Source of the DNA: Filimonas effusa
GTDB taxonomy: Bacteria > Bacteroidota > Bacteroidia > Chitinophagales > Chitinophagaceae
DNA length: 64,000 bases
Direction: 5' to 3'
Assembly: GCF_004118675.1 (NCBI RefSeq)
Contig: NZ_SDHZ01000003.1
Coordinates: 356,184-420,183, forward strand
Below the pieces are notes generated by a model that had not been told where the DNA came from, did not search any database, and saw nothing but the letters and a program-made list of their open reading frames with translations. Shown here in pieces: positions 60,393 through 64,000 of the stretch (the stretch's first letter is position 1; the number at the start of each line of letters is the position of its first letter). A program made the translations under genes and the position numbers.

Positions 60393-63300
60393 TTAGTCTT
60401 TTATATCATCGGGATCAGTGGTTTCTTCGAGTTTGTCGGATTCTTTGCCGCGCCTGAGTTTTACTTTGGGATTTTCCTGGGTGCCTGTGACGCTGAAGGG
60501 GATGCCTATGATACCAAGTGGTGGCAGTCCGAGTCTGCCGCTAAGATTCATTTTACCGTCGAAGCTGACCTGTCCTTCGAAGCGGGGGCGGAAGCCGGCT
60601 ACTTTCATTTTGGTGCGTTCGATGGTAATGATGTTATTGGCGATGTGTGATTTGATCTCAATCTTCGACAGGTCGGGATTCTTTAATCCTTCTTTACCGG
60701 TGGCTCCGCCAACGGCATTGAAGAGTTTAAAGCCATACATCTTTACCTTTTGAACAGTAAGTACGCCATTGCCTTTCAGGGATGGGTATACAGGTTGCAT
60801 GTTGGCATCGAGTTTACCACTCAATTTATAATCGAGAGAGATAACGCCTTCCGCTTTAGCTGCTGCTGTCACCATATTGCGGAACAGTTCCACTTCCTTA
60901 TACATTCTTTTGACGTCGAAGTTTTCGGCGTTCACGTGGTATTCGAAATGTGCTTTCATTGGAGACAAGCTTTCGTATAGTGCATCCATATTCACCTTAC
61001 ATCCTGCGACAGTGAAGCCTGTTTTATCAAGGGTGATGCGGCCGCTGTCGATGCTTACCGCTCCCTGTGCATCGGAGAGGAGGAGGCCCTGGTATTGTAT
61101 TTTGTTGATGCCGGCGGCCAGTTTCAGATCGAGGTTTGCGGGGATCAATAGTACGCCTGTTGCGGCGGTGGCTTTGGGTGTGCCTGTGTTTGCTGCACCG
61201 GGTTTGCCATTTGTTGTTGTGCTGGCTGCGGGGGCGTTGGCAAAGGCCATCCATTCATCTACTTTGAGGAAATCTGATTTCAGGTTAAAGTTGCCCCGCA
61301 AGGGAGCATTTTTTTGGGTGGCGTAGGCTATGACATTTGAGAGGTGGCCATTCAACGTTAATAAGCCGCTACCGTATTTGCCCTGGAATGCATCGAAGAC
61401 CATTTTATCTTGTTCGAAATGGAATTTGCCGCTTGTTACCCACAGCGGCTGGGGAAACAGTTCTGATTCCAGCGCTATATTTTTTACCTGTAATGTACCG
61501 CTGTTTGAAAGTTTGTTGAACCTGCCTGCTGCCGCATCACTTTGCAGGCCGTGCAATGAAAGGTTTGTTTTGATAAAGCCTTTCAGGTTATAGCCTTGCA
61601 CTGCAAATACACGATAGATATTTCCAAGATCGAGGATACCACGGGAGACGATATCGTAGCGCAGGTTATCGAAGTTGCGCAGGTCGGCCTTGCATAAAAA
61701 GGGCTGCTGGGCAAAACGGAAAGATACGGGGCTAAGGTCGATGTTCAGAGTTTTGAAGTTGCCGGCTGTGTTGGAGATATCGGCTGTTACCTTAATATTT
61801 TCAATGGGTTGGGGGTAGTATTTTGTTTGTATAAAGCCGTTCTTCAAAGTGAGATTGGCTTTGGCGACGGGGAAGATCCTGCGTTCGGGGAGGTAACGTC
61901 CTTTTGCATCCAGGTTCATTGCCAGGTCGCCTTTTAAGGTAAGGCTATCCATAGGATAGACCTGTGCGAGGTCCTGGAGATGGCATACAGCCCGGAGGCT
62001 AGCCTCGATATCCTTATCGGCCAGGTTGTGCAGTTTGAAATAGCCTTTCAGGTAGCTGCCCAGTATAGTGGCGTTGATATTTTCGATGCCAAGCTTCGTG
62101 TGTTTATAATTGTTACCGGCGCAGGATGCATTTACATTAAAGCTGATATTTTCCACTGCCTGTGGCAAGCCTGCATATTTAAAGTAGCCGTTTTCGAGCG
62201 AAGACCGGAAGTTGAATGAGGGGATACTGGTGATCACTGTATCCCTTTTCCGCAATCCTTTTGGAACTACTGCTGTTGCGTATTTCCCCTCGGCCAGCAG
62301 GTGCATTGTGTAACGTCCTTTAAGGTCGACCGGTTGGAGGCCAAGCGCCCTGTCCCATTTTTCGAGATCTATGGCGGTGTTCATTTTAGCGAAGATGTGC
62401 GGTTCTTTGATGCCTTTTACCCGCAGTACGGCGCTCAGGTAATCTTTATTAATATTAAAATATATAGAGTCGATGTTGAGGTAGAGGCTATCGGGGGTAC
62501 ACTGTGGCATACGTACCTGCATGTTCAGGAAGAGGTTTTTAATGGGATCGGGGGCTTTCTGATTTGCTACAAATCCATCTCTTATTTTCATGTCAAGTGA
62601 CAGGTTGGGCATGCGGTGTTCTTCGGCGATGTATTGTCCGGATAATACGGCGCGAATATCGCCAAAGCCTTTTACATCGGTCTGTGCCAGCCAGCCGAGG
62701 TATTCTGCGGGGAGGGCGGAGAAGATGTCGTGCAGGTCGGTATTGGCCGTTTGCATATCGAAGTTCATGTTGTAGCCATTCTTCAGGAATTCGAACTTTC
62801 CTTTAAAGTTGACGGGCAGACTATTTATTTTTAAATCATTCTTTTCGAACAGGAAAGCCAGTGAGTTGGTGTTAATTTTTGTAACCAGTTGGGCTTTTAA
62901 TTTTTTAGATATAAAGTATCCCTGCTTGTTGTAGTAGAAGTCGACGGAGCTGGCTTCGATATCGGAAGCGAGGTCGAAGACAGCTTTCTGGAAATCGCCT
63001 TTACCTGTGTAGTTCAGTTGCCTTGCGTTGATAAGCATGGGCAGGGACTTATCGTCGTAGACAAGGTTACTATTGGAGATAACGATGCTTTCCATTTTCA
63101 GGGCAGCGCCGCTGCTATCTGTTTTATTGTCTGCAGTGGTGTTGGATGCTGCAGCGTATACGTTATAGTTTGCTTCTCCTTTTTCATTTACCTGGACATG
63201 GATAGATGCCTTATCGATAAAGATCTTGTTGATGTTGATGGTAGAGGAGAAAACGGATCGCAGGTTGAGGCCGAATGCAAGCGACTGGGCGGAGAGGAGC

Positions 63301-63554
63301 GTATCGTTCTGAAAAGGGGCTGCTCCCTTCAGGCTAAAGTCGTATAAGGAAAGCGTAAGAGAAGGGAAGTGATGAAAGAAAGAGAGTCTTGCTTTTGAGA
63401 AGTTGAGTTCACCTTTGATGCTGCTATTGGCCCAGTCTTTTACTTTTCCGGAGACGAAGCCCGGGAATAGTATGGGTAATAAAAACATCAATGCGAAGAC
63501 GGTTGCAATGGAGATACCTGTGATTTTAAGGCAGCGGATAATGAAGGGTTTCAT
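60393..63554 (-). CDS. AsmA-family envelope protein
   Basis: 1053 residues from ATG at 63554 (the frame opens 8 codons earlier only with TTG). One N-terminal membrane helix (IIRCLKITGISIATVFALMFLLPILF) is followed by an AsmA-type start: VSGKVKDWANSSIKGELNFSKARLSFFHHFPSLTLSLYDFSLKGA. The long middle is beta-rich and repetitive, as in the bridge-like lipid-transfer AsmA/TamB/YhdP proteins, and the AsmA C-terminal block is VSFDGKMNLSGRLGLPPLGIIGIPFSVTGTQENPKVKLRRG. Members span the periplasm and are linked to lipid transport to the outer membrane. A run of Ala/Thr/Gly (PAASTTTNGKPGAANTGTPK) interrupts at about 780. Confidence 0.9.
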   Translation of the reverse strand: MKPFIIRCLKITGISIATVFALMFLLPILFPGFVSGKVKDWANSSIKGELNFSKARLSFFHHFPSLTLSLYDFSLKGAAPFQNDTLLSAQSLAFGLNLRSVFSSTININKIFIDKASIHVQVNEKGEANYNVYAAASNTTADNKTDSSGAALKMESIVISNSNLVYDDKSLPMLINARQLNYTGKGDFQKAVFDLASDIEASSVDFYYNKQGYFISKKLKAQLVTKINTNSLAFLFEKNDLKINSLPVNFKGKFEFLKNGYNMNFDMQTANTDLHDIFSALPAEYLGWLAQTDVKGFGDIRAVLSGQYIAEEHRMPNLSLDMKIRDGFVANQKAPDPIKNLFLNMQVRMPQCTPDSLYLNIDSIYFNINKDYLSAVLRVKGIKEPHIFAKMNTAIDLEKWDRALGLQPVDLKGRYTMHLLAEGKYATAVVPKGLRKRDTVITSIPSFNFRSSLENGYFKYAGLPQAVENISFNVNASCAGNNYKHTKLGIENINATILGSYLKGYFKLHNLADKDIEASLRAVCHLQDLAQVYPMDSLTLKGDLAMNLDAKGRYLPERRIFPVAKANLTLKNGFIQTKYYPQPIENIKVTADISNTAGNFKTLNIDLSPVSFRFAQQPFLCKADLRNFDNLRYDIVSRGILDLGNIYRVFAVQGYNLKGFIKTNLSLHGLQSDAAAGRFNKLSNSGTLQVKNIALESELFPQPLWVTSGKFHFEQDKMVFDAFQGKYGSGLLTLNGHLSNVIAYATQKNAPLRGNFNLKSDFLKVDEWMAFANAPAASTTTNGKPGAANTGTPKATAATGVLLIPANLDLKLAAGINKIQYQGLLLSDAQGAVSIDSGRITLDKTGFTVAGCKVNMDALYESLSPMKAHFEYHVNAENFDVKRMYKEVELFRNMVTAAAKAEGVISLDYKLSGKLDANMQPVYPSLKGNGVLTVQKVKMYGFKLFNAVGGATGKEGLKNPDLSKIEIKSHIANNIITIERTKMKVAGFRPRFEGQVSFDGKMNLSGRLGLPPLGIIGIPFSVTGTQENPKVKLRRGKESDKLEETTDPDDIKD

Positions 63555-63575
63555 GTCTTGAATTATGGGGTAGTG

Positions 63576-63583
63576 CAAAGATA
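63576..63583 (-). promoter_or_regulatory. -7 promoter element of the AsmA-like gene
   Basis: Minus strand TATCTTTG, exact consensus, 21 bases before the ATG at 63554. Confidence 0.5.
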
Positions 63584-63849
63584 GAAAATAGATGGTAGAT
63601 GACGGATGGCAGATAGCAGATTAGGAGGAAGAAAGACGGTAAACGCTGACAGGCAGGGATATAAAGCCGATGAATGGGGGTGGATAGCTGGTGGGTGAAT
63701 ACAGGTGGGAGATGGTAGACAGATAATTGGAGTAGTGGGCAGCAGGCCGTAGAGTAGATGGTAGCTGGCAAAACGGTAAAAGCCAAGCGAGGCCGCAGAT
63801 GTTGTTAGCAGGCAGGCTGCCTGCAGTTGCTGGCCTATACGCAAAAAAA
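63584..63849. repeat. Purine-biased degenerate repeat stretch between the AsmA-like gene and 5S rRNA
   Basis: No gene seen. The top strand is G/A-rich and built from variants of GATGGTAGA and GGTGG. AGATGGTAG itself occurs three times (63590-63598, 63710-63718, 63756-63764). Open frames on the minus strand are low-complexity by-products. Confidence 0.5.
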
Positions 63850-63873
63850 AGCCCCTCGTTCTCACGAAGGGCT
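63850..63873 (-). terminator. Intrinsic terminator of the rRNA operon
   Basis: AGCCCCTCGT (63850-63859) pairs with ACGAAGGGCT (63864-63873), with one mismatch and a 4-base loop. On the minus strand it is followed by eight T. It lies 12 bases past the 5S end. Confidence 0.9.
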
Positions 63874-63884
63874 CTTCAATAAAT

Positions 63885-63993
63885 ATGGCAGCTACCTACT
63901 CTCCCGCATTTCTGTGCAGTACCATCGGCCATGGGAGGCTTAACTTCTCTGTTCGGTATGGGAAGAGGTGAACACTCCCGGCAAAACCACCAT
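63885..63993 (-). rRNA. rrf: 5S ribosomal RNA
   Basis: The reverse complement has the conserved 5S core (CACCTCTTCCCATACCGAAC, AGAGAAGTTAAGCC, GATGGTACTGCA, GGGAGAGTAGG). The outer helix pairs ATGGTGG with CTGCCAT, which sets the ends to within one or two bases. It is the last gene of an rRNA operon read leftward; the 23S gene should be just beyond the right edge. Confidence 0.95.
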
Positions 63994-64000
63994 AAGATCT

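Noticed and set aside
63526..63865. Minus-strand frames next to the 5S gene
   Set aside because: Low-complexity translations of the purine-rich repeat stretch.

Overview
The window is chromosomal DNA of a Bacteroidota bacterium, most likely family Chitinophagaceae (Chitinophaga/Niastella-like). The evidence is a SusD-type lipoprotein end with GH2 and GH115 glycosidases, a TonB-dependent receptor, a methionine synthase split into two genes, many lipoproteins with Bacteroidota-style signal peptides, and repeated use of the Bacteroidota -7 promoter word TAnnTTTG (sometimes with an upstream TTTG about 21 bases away). There is no sign of phage, transposon, CRISPR array or tRNA gene. It reads as stable core genome with small accessory modules. 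The right edge holds the 5S rRNA end of a leftward-transcribed rRNA operon.

Layout. 1-6750: end of a polysaccharide-utilisation locus (SusD C-terminus, a 736-base repeat-rich gap, then divergent GH2 and GH115 genes around a LacI-type operator-like site). 6770-12560: minus-strand block (PPC-domain protein, DUF808, YceI, an Ada-like/AlkB alkylation-repair pair, siderophore-interacting ferric reductase, AraC regulator). 12634-15374: TIGR02117 protein, then a FadR-type GntR regulator with a TauE/SafE exporter and DUF1634 partner. 15379-22134: SH3-like secreted protein, topoisomerase III, small acidic protein, thioredoxin-fold protein plus hybrid histidine kinase, outer-membrane barrel. 22136-26048: LVIVD lipoprotein, then a membrane TPR protein paired with a TPR-AAA+ ATPase. 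26151-31045: GNAT, SDR, a candidate small RNA, succinate-semialdehyde dehydrogenase, long-chain acyl-CoA ligase. 31157-35287: serC - DUF1015 - TPR block and DUF502. 35466-42236: TetR - TolC - MFP - RND efflux operon. 42493-45950: a three-gene locus that looks like copper acquisition. 45986-50780: small regulatory, secreted and metabolic genes. 50865-56261: helicase-nuclease, Ig-like lipoprotein, recR. 56566-60390: split metH behind a structured leader. 60393-63554: AsmA-like protein. 63885-63993: 5S rRNA.

The most interesting points are: (1) a TonB receptor carrying a CxxxM plus HxM residue set with almost the same spacing as the copper importer OprC, preceded by two Cys/Met/His-bearing exported proteins; (2) a tightly coupled TPR-AAA+ ATPase / membrane TPR pair with a Vps4-like pore-loop signature; (3) a roughly 110-nt promoter-to-terminator unit with three hairpins at 27502-27612 that looks like a small RNA; (4) a histidine-bearing membrane sensor on a hybrid kinase translationally coupled to a CxC thioredoxin-fold protein; (5) a group of DNA-maintenance genes (topB, helicase-nuclease, recR) whose -7 element lies only 4-5 bases before ATG, suggesting leaderless mRNAs; (6) a roughly 170-nt structured 5' leader on metH. 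All functional statements are from reading sequence and recalling families; no search was run.
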